A DNA stretch of 64,000 bases, taken from Lunularia cruciata. Taxonomy: Eukaryota; Streptophyta; Marchantiopsida; Lunulariales; Lunulariaceae. The stretch is from positions 39,596,552 through 39,660,551 of the forward strand of contig OX419756.1 of assembly GCA_948567375.1 (NCBI GenBank), read 5' to 3'. The notes below the pieces were generated by a model. The model was not told the origin of the DNA. It saw only the letters and a program-made list of their open reading frames with translations, and ran no database searches. The position numbers and the translations under genes were made by a program. This document shows positions 1 through 13,467 of the stretch, piece by piece; position 1 is the first letter of the stretch; each line of letters begins with the position of its first letter.

Positions 1-1207
1 GGGTTACCAAATAGGTAACGTCAGAAATGTGCTACTGCCCAAATAGCTACCAAGCACTCTCCCTCATATGAACTACACTTTGCCTCCGCTAAATTGTTGG
101 AGTAACTAGCATAGGCCATCACAAACTCCTTCCACTCATCATCATGTTGGGTAAGCATCACTCCAAGCCCCAACATACTCCAATCAGTATGAACCTGAAA
201 TGGTCATCCTTTGATTGGTCTCCTCAAAATAGGAGCAGATGTCAATCTCTCCTTGAGCTTTACAAAAGCTCTGTCTTGCTCATCTCTCCAACACCACTCC
301 TATGTAAGCTTGGTCAACTTTGTCAAGGCCTTGGCAATGGCACTAAATCCTCTAACATAACGGCAATAGAAGTTCACCAACCTAAGGAATGCTTGCAATC
401 TGCTCACATCCGTAGCCCAAGGAATATGTGCAATAGCCTCCACCTTGGTCTACTGAACACCAAGTCCTCCGGGGTAGATAGTGTGACCCAAATACTCAAC
501 TTGCTTGTGGAAGAACCTACACTTCCAAAGATGTAATTTGAGTCCATGAGATCTCAACCTCTCAAACACCTCCAACAATTGTCTCTCATGCTCCTTCACA
601 GTAGTGCTAAAGACCAAAATGTCATCAATATAGCACCAAGTAAAATCTAATCCAGCTAGGGTCCTATCCATGACCCTCTTGAACTCATCATTAGCATTCT
701 TTAACCCAAACGGTAAGAACCTCCACTGATATAACACATCCTTGCCGTGAGGATCAATAGCCCAAAATGTTATCTTGGACTTATCATCCTCCTAATTGGC
801 AACTGATGATATCCTGCTCAAAGATCCAAAGTACTAAAGACCTTTGCATGCCCAATCACATCAAAAATCTCCTTTGGTATGGGCATGGCATACCAATCAG
901 CCTTGGCCTATTGGTTGATAGGATAGTAATCTTCACATATCATCTGCCTATTTGTGTAGTTGCCATGCATATCCTTCTTGGATGGCATCACTGTTGTTGA
1001 TGTATACTCTCCATGTGAAATCTCCACCAAACTAGCCTCAAATAGGTCACTAATTTGGCTCTGAATCAATGTCCTCTCCATCTCACTATATTGATAAGGA
1101 CGTCGAAAAATTGGTGTATCGGTAGTCAGCTCAATTTGTATACTAGGTCCCTTCAAAGCATCCAAATCCTTCATACTAAAGGCAAAACAACTTGTGTGGC
1201 TCCTCAA
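1..1207 (-). pseudogene. Reverse transcriptase and start of RNase H of element E
   Basis: Two main open stretches are seen on the minus strand. The first (1207-908) is the RT N-terminal region, with a PIFRRPYQYSEMER motif and TVMPSKKD. The second (737-450) is the palm region, with the QWRFLPFGLKN motif and the catalytic YIDDILVFS box, followed by the conserved LGHTIYP segment. Below 370 the sequence reads as the RNase H region, ending in an EAKCSSYEGECLVA-like segment at the window edge that matches the same site in element B near 46130. Stops and frame changes interrupt the domain, for example after the palm segment. Family knowledge: this enzyme would copy the element RNA in cytoplasmic particles; here it is a relic. 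Confidence 0.8.
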
Positions 1208-3239
1208 GAACCTCCCAACCCTACGTATTTCCTCTCCAATAAGCTTGGGTCCAAGATCTAGCTCCCAAGTATCCCCTTTAACTATAGTAGGAATGGAAGA
1301 CGTACTGACTAGCTGCTATACTGGGTCTTTTGGGAGCAATAGTGTCATGCTCCCAACCACTAGAGGTCTCAATCTCTATGTGAAAAACTTCTTCCACTCT
1401 GGCTACAAGCTCCACACGTCCTCTAGCTGCATCCCAAGTGGACCAAGGTGTAATCCAAGTAGCCCACTCTCACTTGGATGGACTCCAAGTAGACCACTCT
1501 CCCTAGTAGCTACTTGTTGTGTCCCAAGAATACCATGTCCACTTGGTCCATCACTCCCAGCATGTGCTTGAATCATCTTGATAAGCATAAGGCTCACAAG
1601 TGTCCGAGTAGTGATGCCTATCAAGCGCATCCTATGCTGCTCTGCCAAGCCAAGGCTCACAATCTAGGTCAAACAGTTTAGGTCCATAGCTTGACCTAAC
1701 ACTTGACACCTGGATGTCTTTGACACTGTTGGAATAGCAATAATCACGGTGCAAAAACCCATTGCTTGCTCTCTCTCATCAGCGTTGGGCTCCACCAATT
1801 GTTGTAAATGTGAGTCCCAAACAAGTCCAAGTGCCCCCTCTCAAAAAGCATGAGAGCTTAGGAAACTCATGAGTGTGGGAAATGCGGCTCTAGGTTGTCC
1901 AACTAGGTTCACCACTGCCATAGGTGACCTATTAGCCACTACCATTATCTGAGACTGACGCCCAACATCCAAGATATCATCAACAAGGATGTGATCAAGT
2001 TGTTGAATCCCATCATAAGCACATTATAGAACCTCTCTGGGTAAGAGGTTTGTCCACTAAAGATGAATACAATGAGCCCGTGATCCCACTCTGACTACAT
2101 CTAACAATACAGTAGGTCCCATCCAAGAATGGACCTGATGTGTACTCACCAAAACTTTGGTGCAAGAATCACCCATCAAAGGAACGTTCTCCAAAAGGTA
2201 AGCTAGAGAAACGGAATGATGAACATGGAGATGTTGTAGTATCTGTAACATCTCCCAAAACACACTTGAACAAGGATCTTGACGACCCAAACCTCTACCA
2301 GCACATGTATGTCCCTAACATGGTCATCTAGAAATCACCAAGTGAATAGGTCCATGTCTCTTTAGATCATGCCCCCCTCCCCCATAAGGAAATGTCAATT
2401 GGTAGGGCCTTTTGGTAACCTCTAACTAATAACATCGGTAATAAATTTGGATACCAATAGGCCAAGTGTGCCGCATGATATAGAGAGACTTGCCTAGCAG
2501 TCTCATCTCTCTCTATATACAAATACCTGCATGTAATACCACATCTAGTCTGGTGCTAATCCCACCAAACAACTCCAATAGACATATCCCCTCTATTGGA
2601 TATTGCCAAGCAATGAGTGTGGTATCTAGAGGTGTCAAAGTAATTGACTTTGGAGGCTTATCCTCACACTTATCTCCTGATGGTATGAAGGCTCCACTCC
2701 AAGCCTATTGCACCAATTGATTTGCATGGTGCTGCAATGCCTCCTCTAAACTCCACAATGGAACATCTAAGGTGGATTGAACAATCCCACTCGTACTCCA
2801 AATCCGAGTGATCTCCTCTAGTATTGGAGTATCCTCTACATGGGCGTTCTACTCCAACAAGTCACTAGGCCAAGCAACTGCACCATTGAAAGCTAAAACT
2901 GATGTTGCCATGGTCCTTGACTATAGTGAGCCAAGACTACCACTACTAAAGTTTACTGGTGAGTGATATACCCATCCTTCACCAAACTACCAACTTGGTC
3001 TATAGGAGGTTGTCTCCTCCCAATAGTCAATATTGAAACCCATGGGGTATAACACTACTCCTCCAACTAGCACATTGTATGACTCAGCTATTGTCGTAAT
3101 AGCCTGAGCTCTCACCACCAAGCTATCAGTTGGATGACCAGGCTGAACTTGGACAACAAGCTCCCCATGTGTGATGTACTATGTCAAACCACCACCTAGA
3201 GATGTTGGATCTAAAATGGACACCTCTCCATATCAATCT

Positions 3240-5400
3240 TCCGTAACTCCAGACCGACAATTGCAGCCTTCCCCAACATAAGGGGTTGCGCACCAGAGTC
3301 TAACAAGACTCTTTGTGGTGTATAGACCTTCCTTGAAGGTCACACCAAACCATAAATCCACCTCTAGTTATCCAATAGGACAACACTAGGTGTGAAACAT
3401 GCTCTCTCAAAGGTCAGTCTAGTTGGCAACTCCTCCAATCTAGCCGCTGCTACCTACCATAAACCATTGGTCACTGAACGGATCCCATGCTTCTCAACCA
3501 AGTTAGCTCCACTACCAACCACCTCTACTCTAGTAATAGGAACCGCATCATCCCTTCTCTCACATAGCGTGGTAGCCAACCAAAACATTGGGGCTGGGTC
3601 AACTCCCAATGTAAACATGTCATTGGCCGAAAACAAAGGACACCGCATAATCAACTGAGCCACCCCCAACATCATGTTAGACTCAGTCTGTGTAGTAGCA
3701 AGTGGTTGACAAGTAGGTAGTCCATCATGCACTCCATCACCACCTACCTCACCTTCATTGGGACGTATAGGAACCATGGATGTTGTCTACAATGCCTCAG
3801 ATAGTGTGAAAGATTGGGGAAGTCTGACTTGTCTCCCAACCTCTCCTCTTTGTGGGTCCAACTCCACTGATGCTCCTCTAGGCTCTGGAGCACGTATTGC
3901 ACTCCTAGTCACTACTACATATGCATCCACTTGTGTTGCTCCGCACATGAAGTCCAAAGTATCTCTATCACCAACATATGAGGTGGAAACCTCAACAGCC
4001 AAATCTGATCTCCTTTGAGCAATAGCCATACTAGCCAATCTCTACTCCAACTGCTCAATCCAAGTAGCCATAGTTGTATCAAAAGTAAGGATAGGTACTG
4101 CACCTCTACTAGGTGTAGATCCTCTACCACCACCTCTACCACCTTGCCTTCCATGAATTGGAGCTTCTCTACTACCTGCCATAGCAGCCCTACCACTCTA
4201 TAACTCCGGGTGTAGGTCAAAAAATGGGTCACTAGTGTGACCAAATCTATGGCAATGCTCACACTATCTCTATGCTGGCTGTGATGCACCAAAGGTATTA
4301 GTTCCACTACCTTGAGTACACTCTCTCCGATGGTGAAGTCCACCACAAGTCCAACAAGCAACATCACCGCTCATTGGCTGCTGCTGACCAAAAAATGAAA
4401 GTAAGGGTCTAACTCCACTAGGCTCTCCACTCGCTCCATAGGATCTAGGCTATCCACCCTATCCTTAAAAACCAACTATGCATGGTGCACTCTACTGCAC
4501 TCTAGAAGAAGTCATAGTTGTGGATGAGGTCTCCCTACCAAATCTAGATGTCACCACTCTCTCCTCCACCATGTTGAGCTCAATACGCTCAACCAAACTA
4601 AAGACCACTGCCAAAGTAGACAAAGTAGCATGTAACAACTTAGCATCATGAAATCTATGTTGCAACTCCCTATCTAGTATCCCATACTAAAACTGGATTT
4701 CTTGGGCCTCGGTAACTCCCTGAGTGAAACTGATCAGCCGCCTCATGCAAGTGTATGCCTCGCATAGGCTCTCTCCAACCTTCCGCTGGAACTCCTGCAA
4801 GCTCCTCACCTTATCAGTCCGCACTCCTTGGTAGTTCTATCTCAAACACTAGAAGAACTCCACCATAGGGTTAAACCCCGGTACCACACCACCTCTTGTA
4901 GCGGTATCTCCATTCATAGTAGCACTATCTCCAACTAGTGCATTTCCACTAGCTCCACTAACACTACTCAAGCTAAAACTTGTAAGTACAACCAATCTTC
5001 TCTTGGCCCCCAAACTTGAAGTGATAGAGACATAGTTCAGAGACCAATATTGTCTCCATAACTCTATCTCCTCCAAATGAGCTCTCCTGAACTCATGGTA
5101 GTCATCCATTGGTGGACCCTCCAGATGCTAAAACAACCCCTTCCATGCCATGAAGGGTGTAAACAAAGTTGGGTTTCGCATTTGCTATAGATCACACCAA
5201 CTATCAAACTCCTAGATGAAGTCATCCAACTCAATGGTACCCATTGTACCAGAGTAACGCCTAGGGCCTTTGGGAGCCCCATAAATCTTGTCCATGTCCC
5301 ACAACAACGGTGCGGACACACCAAGTGCACTCTCAACTGAATCAACTCATATGTCAAACTCTAACTCAGAGTCAATCTCCTCCCTCATTAGGACATGAGA
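3240..5400 (-). pseudogene. Gag and protease of element E
   Basis: The Gag capsid-like part is readable at about 5360-4850, including MDDYHEFRRAHLEEIELWRQ, which is a typical retrotransposon Gag helix segment. A CCHC-like knuckle (CWTCGGLHHRREC) lies at 4318-4356, followed by a second degenerate Cys/His segment and a Gly/Arg-rich tail. Downstream near 3240-3310 a DSGAQ motif marks the aspartic protease, followed by LGKAAIVGLELRKIDMERCPF. Frames change several times and stops are frequent, often where element B has a glutamine codon. Between Gag and protease there is a conserved stretch (about 4040-3450) of unknown role that is also present in B at 36730-37220. Confidence 0.7.
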
Positions 5401-6017
5401 TACAAGCTCATACTGAGTACCACTCCAAGTAAACCTATTGCATACTACAAGGCTACCTCCTTTGGAATCCCAAAAGAACTCCGTCGTGACAAAGTAACTA
5501 CAACCGCAAACTGCAACAACAAACCGGAACCACAAACTGCAACCACAAATCACAACCGCAAGAACACCACCAAGTGCTAATACCAACTAAGGACCACCCA
5601 CTAATGTAACTCTAACCAATATAACTACACTTTGGGAAAGTGAAACTTGTAACCTACCATCACAACACGCACTCTCATAGTCTACATGTCATCACTTCTT
5701 GCCTCACCGGAGATAAATAAAGATAGTCTGACTGGTCATCACTCCAACCTCACTACCAAGAGCACACCAGAGCACCAACGCTCAAAAGTCAAGGCACCTC
5801 ATACAAACATGGTGCACAAATAGGAAGCAAAGAATGGAGGGGGTCCAATCACAAGAAATCTAAATGAAAACCCTCCATCTCATAAAACAACACGGGATTG
5901 ACTCTGCCACCATTTGGCATTTGACATAAGAGAAATTTATATCTAAGTCCTAAACTACCTTTCCTAGCCAAAGCTACAAGTGTATAGATAACAGTGGCAT
6001 AATCACTAGGACAACAA

Positions 6018-6095
6018 GTGAAGGTGGACCAGTTGGATAGGGCACTAGTCTACGAATAAGAGATCTAGGGGTCAAACCTTGTTGTACACAATCTA
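6018..6095 (+). other. tRNA-like segment in the leader of element E (antisense to the element)
   Basis: The plus strand reads GGACCAGTTGGATAGGGCACTAG, an unrelated middle, then GGGGTCAAACC. These resemble a degenerate A box and B box of a tRNA. The equivalent leader position of element B (34486-34565) has the same layout with a better B box. Stems cannot be paired cleanly, so this is not called a functional tRNA. It could be chance, a tRNA-derived insertion, or a captured SINE head. Confidence 0.25.
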
Positions 6096-6619
6096 GCAAG
6101 AAAGACAGATTTTGCCAACCAATGACCAAGATCTACTCTAAACAAGCTGGCTTGCTGGCCCTTTTGGCCCTTCTAGGCCTTCATAGCCTCTCATAGCCCA
6201 CAACCCTATGCCTCAAAGCCTCCCCTAAAGTTAGCTAACCGCCAAATCCCATGCTTACTCTTCACTTGAGCTAAATTGAAAACACGGGTTTCTCCAAATC
6301 ATAAATTCACAAGAATAGCTTCACAACTCCACCTTCAATTTTACTTTCTGAGCCTAACTCGCAACAAATTGGTCATGCCTTCACCTCATGAGCTCAAAAT
6401 CACAACCACTACTCAAAATATGCTCCTTTTTTGCTCAAAAATTAGCCAGTGCTTCCGCACACTACCTGCCTTATTGCCAAATCTCCATCAAGCAATGAGC
6501 TTTTGCACCCCAGGGAAAAACTGAACTTCAATTGAGCTATCAATGATCCACCAAGCTTGAAGATATCACCAACACTCAAAGTTCTTGCACCCAATTTCCC
6601 CCTAATTTCACTTCTTTGA

Positions 6620-7046
6620 TGTAATCAAATTGTTTACCACTCTGAACTCATATCAATACTTGATCTATCACTCTATAAACTGCCAACAACTAGGCACTAA
6701 TTACAGTCAAGCCACACCCACTCTAGCTAAGAGAATCCAGGTGACACTTGCTGGCCTTTGTCCACCATAGCCAAGAACTCGAAGGCTCAACATTAGAGAA
6801 CTAAGCTCTTTAGAGTTGCACTTTGAGAGTATACCCCTAGACTCAAGCTAGGTCTGAAACCCTAATGGTCCCACTAATGGTACACTTGATGGTGCAAATG
6901 GTGCAAAGTGATGGTGGGCTCCATCGTGAAGTCAATACCCCAAACACAAAATCTGACCGTTGGAAAGTAGTCTTTGAGAAATTGTTGAAATAACTCTAAC
7001 TACTATCATTGGAACTCGAGTGTCCGAGCAATCAAATGGCATGATA
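6620..7046 (-). repeat. 5' LTR of element E
   Basis: The reverse complement aligns with the two LTRs of element B (33624-34050 and 48270-48710). Shared blocks include a CACCATCA-type repeat near 6890-6930, a TATAC...CAAAGTGCAACTC block near 6810-6835, and the 3' end GATTACA. The LTR ends at about 6620, where internal sequence matching B begins. The outer end is placed at an ATATCATGCCATTT segment that matches TGTCATGACATTT in B. Confidence 0.65.
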
Positions 7047-10000
7047 TGGTAAGCCATCAGTATCTATATGTGAGAACTCTCTGATGGGAGCCATCACTTC
7101 TAAGCTATGGGTCTTTATCCTATTGGTGGCATTTTCAAATTAATGTATGGTCTTTGGTTCCAAAAATCTTTGGCTCCAAGGTTCTTGGTACTTGTATTCT
7201 TAGTACCTTACTCCTCTTGGACTTTACTTCTTTGTACTTATTTCTTTGTACTTAATAGGTCTTTTGTTAAATCTTCTTTGCATCCAAATACATACATATG
7301 AAATCCAAAGAATACATATCAATGAGGATTCTTCTACAAAACATGAAATTAACTTGCTTTTCTTCCATCAAGGAGAAGTGAAATGAAACAAAATTGCAAA
7401 TTTTGCAAAAAGGTATGCACCGTACTTTCATCTAGTTAGAAGGTAAATACCCTTAACCACAATAAGATTATTGTATTCCTTCCACTGTATACCCTTGCAA
7501 ATAAAAGATTTGGCATAAAATGTCTTCCTTGTTCCTCTAGAGCAATCAACAAGATAAACACATCTTGGAATAATATCTAATTGATATAGTATAAATATTG
7601 AGTGAATTTTTAACCATACATAACTTTTTCATCTAAATAAATGAATTCATAATTTAAGTGCATAGTAACAAATTCAAATAATAAATTCTCATAGAAAATC
7701 ATGTAACTTACCAAATAATGAACACAAAGTTTCTACTCATTTGCTACATTAAATACTTGCTAGAATATCCACAATACCTCTTAATGCATGTTGGACTTTG
7801 AGTACAGTACACAAATGGAAACATTCTCTCATATTACATCTTTCTCATAAAGACTCATCGTATTCCATAGTAGAGTATTGCTTAATATATATATGTTGAA
7901 GGCTGGTTCCAACATATCCAAGTACCCCAATAGTCTACTATTGTTGTGTTGAAGATTATGATCAATTTCCATTGATGTTTCGTTGATAAGTGAAGTATCT
8001 AAGAGATGATTAGCACTCTTGTATTTCTATAAATGAATTTCTTCATAAGTATTAAAATTTATAGTATACATTGTATCTTCTTTTTCTATATTTTGCTAAA
8101 TTTGATAAAAAAAAAAGAAAATTAATCAAAATTAATCATATTTGATGTATTTTAACCATTCAAATATTCAATTATTAAACCAAATAATATTCCATGTTTC
8201 AAATTAAGGCATATAGGCTTGTTAAAAGAAAAGGAAAATACAAAAAAATTGACATAAATAGATTTTAGTGCTTATCATATAACCCTTTTGAAAACAAATA
8301 TATATTTGTTATCAATTTTTCTAACAAATGCAATTGATTTAAGCTTGTTTAAATTTTTTAATATAGCTCTCCACCTACTATTTTCAATGCTCGGTAGCAA
8401 AGTAAACACGATAGAGAAGTCAACCCAACTAATAATATCATTTATATAATATTAAATTTTAGATTTCTATTAATTTATTGCTAATATTTATAATATAGTA
8501 ACATTTTCAAAACATACAGGTTGAAAGAAATACTACCATAAAAAGACATCAAATTTATGTGGATGCATGATATCAAAGCATCAAATACAATATGCATCTT
8601 TTCTTTTGTTAATAATTTACATACTTGTTCTTCTTTCACTATGAGTCATAAAGAATAAGATCAATGAATTAAAGTTTCAAACTATTGGATCACTTGGATT
8701 TGTTGAGAGCCAATTTGTGAGGATTTTACTTCATTTTTATATAATATTCAACAATATTAGATTCTTATCCAACTTTTATAATAATTCCTTGCCATGGACT
8801 GTGTTTCTATCTCCATTTCATGTAGTTTTTGAAACAAAGGCTTTTGAAACCTTTTTTTGTCTTTCATATATTGAGCTTTGTGATTGAGAACTCCACATGG
8901 CTATGTAAACATACAATTAATTACATTATACAGCTTAAGATGCATAGCAATATTTGGTATCTTAGTTGATATCACATCATCAAAATCTAACATGTACATG
9001 GCTTATCTTCTGAAGATAATATAATCATATATAAGTATAATACAATCCTTGTTTGTAAAGCAATATAGTGTCAAAACTTGCAATAACTCAAGCTAATATA
9101 CTTCTTTTATGATGAGGTCTAATAATTCCTTGTCTTGGCTTATAACTAAAGCAACTAAATATATAACATAAATTGATAGTTTATAATATCAAAATGATTG
9201 ACTAGCTCATTAAATGCAATATGGTTTGAGCTAGTAAATCAAAGATCAATCCTTTTTGGATGACATATTATATTCAATATGTAATCTAGTTTCTTAAAGT
9301 GCCACGCAATAACTATTTTAAGAGATTGTATATAATAGTCATTGCATCTTTACATGATTGATACATATGTTGTGCATCATTATGAGATATGAAGGTGAGA
9401 TAACCTATCTTTGAGTTTCAGTTCCATCAACATATTTTATAATGAAAACTCATAATTGGTGATGTAATTCTGCTTTTACCTCAATTTGAGATGTTTGTAT
9501 CCAATTCAATCTTTGCATCTCTATTATAGCCCACAGATCCACCATATACTCTCGTGCAATCTTCCCAAATAAAACACTCTAAAATGATCAAGCTCTCCCA
9601 TTTGTTGTGCATTGTCAAAGTATGCAAGCTCCATGTTATAATTGTGTTCCTTCATTTCATAAGTCTAGTACTTACAATTTTTATTATGAGTTAGTTTTTC
9701 TTTCACAAACTTTCCTTTATCTTTCATATCATCATCAATGTTCTCTCTTCTAGGTAGCTTAAGCTTCTCTTCTGGTTTTTTGGATGACAATATGCATCTC
9801 CATGTAGAAATAAAAGAGCAAAATCCAAAGAAATATAAGCCTTGTCCAAATACAAAACATACCAATCCTTTTCAATTGAGCAAAAATATTTCAATAATCA
9901 ACTTCTCACTTCCATTGCTTAGCAAAATAGCTACAAGTTATGAAGCAATTGGCAAGTTGTAACCCCTTTTATCAAGCTTGTGTATATTGGTATTCAAGGT

Positions 10001-12425
10001 ATTATATAATTCTTGTCCTTTTACATGATACACCTATATGTGGACTATACTTGTGCATCATACATTGCAGTCTTTGTAAGCTTTTTGTGTTAAGTACACT
10101 TCATTACTCATTCCTTGTTATCTAATTCATATTTGATATCATGAATATATCATTGAGAAAATTGCAAAGTATGTATAAAGTCAAGGAGAAGTATGACATC
10201 TAACTGATATATTCTTCCTTGAATCCAAAATTACCTTATAAATCATGTTCTTCATAAACATATATGCTAAAAAGGTAAATTGAAAGAAGATATCAATAGC
10301 TTATGCATGCTTCATAAAATATTTACTATTAAGATAAATATTTGAGGTCAAAAAAGCTAAAAACTGATTGAAGAGGTTTCAAGTATGGTAATCTTATCCT
10401 TTCACGCTCACAATATTGACCATATATAGAATATTTAAATTGTTTTTCTCTCAACTTTTCATTTTGGCCAATATAAAGGATAATATGATGGTCATATGGA
10501 AACTAAAAGGATACTTTGTAATTTTACTTATATGGCCTTGTAATTTCAACTAGAAAAATCATCTTCATAAATGGTGTCATAGTCTATGGACTTTTACATT
10601 TTCCTTGCACTAAACAAGTGATAGTTGTTGATCTCTTACGCTTTTCCTTATTTGGACTTTATTTATGCTACTTGATGAATTAATTCTTAAAAAAATTTAC
10701 CTCCTTTGCATTTCATCTTCTATCTTGTTACTTGTCATATCTTGCATTATGTTTTGTTGGAAGAATTATCTCAAGCATCTTCATTGTATCTTCTAACTGT
10801 CTTCTTAATATCATATACTTTATAAAGTTGTATTGATGGAATGATGTATCAAGAGTAAGCACCTTATCTATATAAGAAATTATTTTTATCAGCTTTCTCT
10901 TTACTACATCTTTCATCGAAAACTTTAGTTTTGATGTTAAGATTATTTCTTGCAATACTTGCTTCAATGTGCATAAAATTCTTAAACCACATCATATCAT
11001 TTGTTTCCTTTGATAAATAGTATATCTTGTTTTATGCTATCTCTAGCTCCTCATTGATTCATTAATTCCTCAAAGATCATATCTTTGGAATAAATATAAG
11101 AATTGAGATTCTCATCTATTTTAAATTATAACTAATAAAATGTTCATGTAATTACCTTGTTAAAAAAGAGGAGTACATTGTATTATGTGTGTGAGAAATA
11201 TATTAATAATCATAATAAAGTGATACTTGGAATCTGCATCCATTGATCAACTTAGGTTTCAAATAGTCTTCTTTTACTTTACAAAAGAAAGGCTTTCTAT
11301 GGCTCATAAGGAGTTTTTGGCCTCCGGAATGCCTTTGTGAATAAAAACCAAAAAATTATTTATCACACCAATTTCTGAAGAAAGATACTATTTTGTGATA
11401 AATTATCTTTTCTTGGAACACTTCCATTAAATCTATCAAAATTACAATATTAGTGCATCATTAGGATTCAAAGAAGATGCAAACAACATAAATTAATCAG
11501 TAATCATGCAAAAAGAAACAAATTCCAATTGCAACTTCATTTGATATATATTTCTACAGGCTATTATTGGTAAAATATTGAAACTGAAATAATTAAAAGA
11601 GCAATATAAGGTCATAATTGAAACAGTGACGTGAATCCTTTAATAAAAATACATTTGTTCATAGCATATATATCTTTCACTCCTTATATTTTATTATTTG
11701 TTGTCTCTTTTTCCCTTTCAAGCGCAACTTTTATTATGTATCTTTTGGATAAGTGGAGGTAACATTTTGGTATTATAGCTACTATATTTCAATAAGTTCA
11801 TTTACAATCAACTGTCTAAATCCTTAACTTGATGAATAAACATCACATAAACAAATATGGTGGATTTTACCATATTTTTATAAATAGTCATAAGTAAGAA
11901 TAAAATTTGTAGAAACCTATTTATATATCATAAAATGATATAAAAGAATCATAAAAGGAAAACTAACTACATATTTGCATGAAATGTAAATACAATTTCT
12001 GTACAAAAAGGTTTTTTTTAAGACAAGTCAATGGTGTTATTTACAATGTGAATGGAATTATATAAATCAAGCAAAATCAAGTTATATTTGAATTATCAAT
12101 CATATTTAAGAACTTGGAGTATAATAAATTAAAGTGAGATATGTAAATATATTTTTAATATTTCACTAATATTGGATCAATATGAGACAATTAGACTTTA
12201 ATTCTTATTATATTTATAGTCTATTTCCCTCTTCACTTATTTATGTTATTTGTTATTTGCTGTCTTCTTTTGTGTATGAAATACATTCTTAATTTTGTTA
12301 TATTCAATAGTTACCACTCTAATAAGTACAAATTTCCCATACTATACAAAACTTTATCTTTGACTCAAGGTTAAGCTAAATCTTGCATTCATACTCTTAA
12401 AATGTATTAAATTAGAGGGAGCAAG

Positions 12426-12430
<5 letters not shown>

Positions 12431-12468
<38 letters not shown>
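12431..12468. repeat. (TA)19 microsatellite
   Basis: An uninterrupted run of TA dinucleotides is visible directly, flanked by GAATTT on the left and CTGAGATC on the right. It lies in AT-rich non-coding DNA and is probably length-polymorphic. Confidence 0.95.
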
Positions 12469-12469
<1 letters not shown>

Positions 12470-12549
12470 TGAGATCATATTATATATAGTGTATGGGGTT
12501 AAATCATGCTATTTATTTTAAAATAACCTATTTTAAAGAAGTATGAAGG

Positions 12550-13250
12550 GATAGAAATATTAACTACTATGTCCTTTGGTTTTCAAATATATACTATCCA
12601 CATTATCTCATTACAATCAAGCATTGTATAAAGGATATGATAAGGAACATCATCAAACTTGATGTAGATTGCCATGGGATTAGAATAAGAGTACTCCAAA
12701 AGAAGAAACATATTCATAAGACTTTGAATAAATTTCAAGATACTCCGTGGGTGATAAGAATATTCCTTTTTCACTAGAGGAACAATAAGATTCTATAAAT
12801 TCAAAGACATAAATTCTTCCATATTGGCTCTTTGTGTCGAAAGAGCAGTAATAAGAATCTCTTTAGATGCAACTAAGGTATAGAAAATAGCAAGTGAGTC
12901 ATATAATACTCTTTCCTCCCTTGTATCCTCAATTTCATTTCACTATTTAAAAGGACTTTCAACCTACTTACTATATGAGACCAAAGCATTTTTTAGATGC
13001 TATAGAAGTAACCTTCTCAAGACAATTATTAGACTATCGGAGAGGAATGAATCCATTGCATTGCTTATTTTGGTAGCATAGGGTGTAGAGGAATAAGAAG
13101 CTTCTCCTAACTGATGAGTAATCCATGGTGATAACAAGGCTCCTAAACTTATGCTACTTGCACCATGGAGAAGGATTAATTTAATTATTAACAAATATTT
13201 AAATTGAAATTTGGAAATTTGCCCTTCCAAAAGCTTATTTTGGTATAAAA
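12550..13250 (-). pseudogene. Decayed single-frame coding tract, product not recognised
   Basis: On the minus strand one reading frame runs about 220 codons from roughly 13230 to 12583 with only six stops (TAG, TAG, TAG, TGA, TAG, TGA) and no frame change seen. The two longest open pieces are 13230-13000 (76 codons; contains GALLSPWITHQLGEASY) and 12774-12583 (63 codons; contains SNPMAIYIKFDDVPYH). Between them RVLYDSLAIFYTLVASKE and LSTQRANMEEFMSLNL read as ordinary globular protein. The composition is unlike the AT-driven random translations around it, and most stops are one transition from CAG, CAA, TGG or CGA. I recognise no family. It may be a retro-copied host gene or a fragment of an element's ORF. 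Confidence 0.5.
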
Positions 13251-13292
13251 ACTTATAATGTGTACAATATGTATTAGTTTGCTATCATATAT

Positions 13293-13467
13293 GTCTTTCC
13301 TTGTCTTGATAAGCTACTTCTATATAAATAGTTAGTAAACTTTCATGTAATATATTTCAATAAGAAGGTATTATTTTGATATTAAAATCTGTCTTTCCTC
13401 GTCTTAAGAAACTACTTCTATATAAATAATTAGTGATATTTTATATGATAGATTTCAATAAAAAGGT
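13293..13467. repeat. Imperfect 98-bp tandem duplication
   Basis: Two adjacent copies start with GTCTTTCCT(T/C)GTCTT at 13293 and 13391. Both continue through ACTTCTATATAAATA and TTTCAATAA(G/A)AAGGT. The second copy is truncated after about 76 bases. Confidence 0.8.

Larger units (their letters stand above)
1..7046 (-). mobile_element. Ty3/gypsy LTR retrotransposon E, 5' part, decayed, cut by window edge
   Basis: Read on the minus strand, the order is 5' LTR (about 6620-7046), leader, Gag with zinc knuckle, protease, a long weakly conserved linker, reverse transcriptase and the beginning of RNase H, which runs off position 1. The 3' LTR is therefore outside the window. The element is the same family as B (33624-48814, plus strand): RT, RNase H, Gag and LTR segments can be aligned base by base between the two. 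Many in-frame stops and frame changes show it is not functional. Domain order PR-RT-RNaseH with no integrase before RT identifies Ty3/gypsy rather than Ty1/copia. The outer LTR boundary is approximate, since no target duplication could be tested here. Confidence 0.85.

Noticed and set aside
9150-9300. Minus-strand TSSNHI-like peptide resembling a copia protease context
   Set aside because: Only a few residues match and no other copia domain lies at the right distance.
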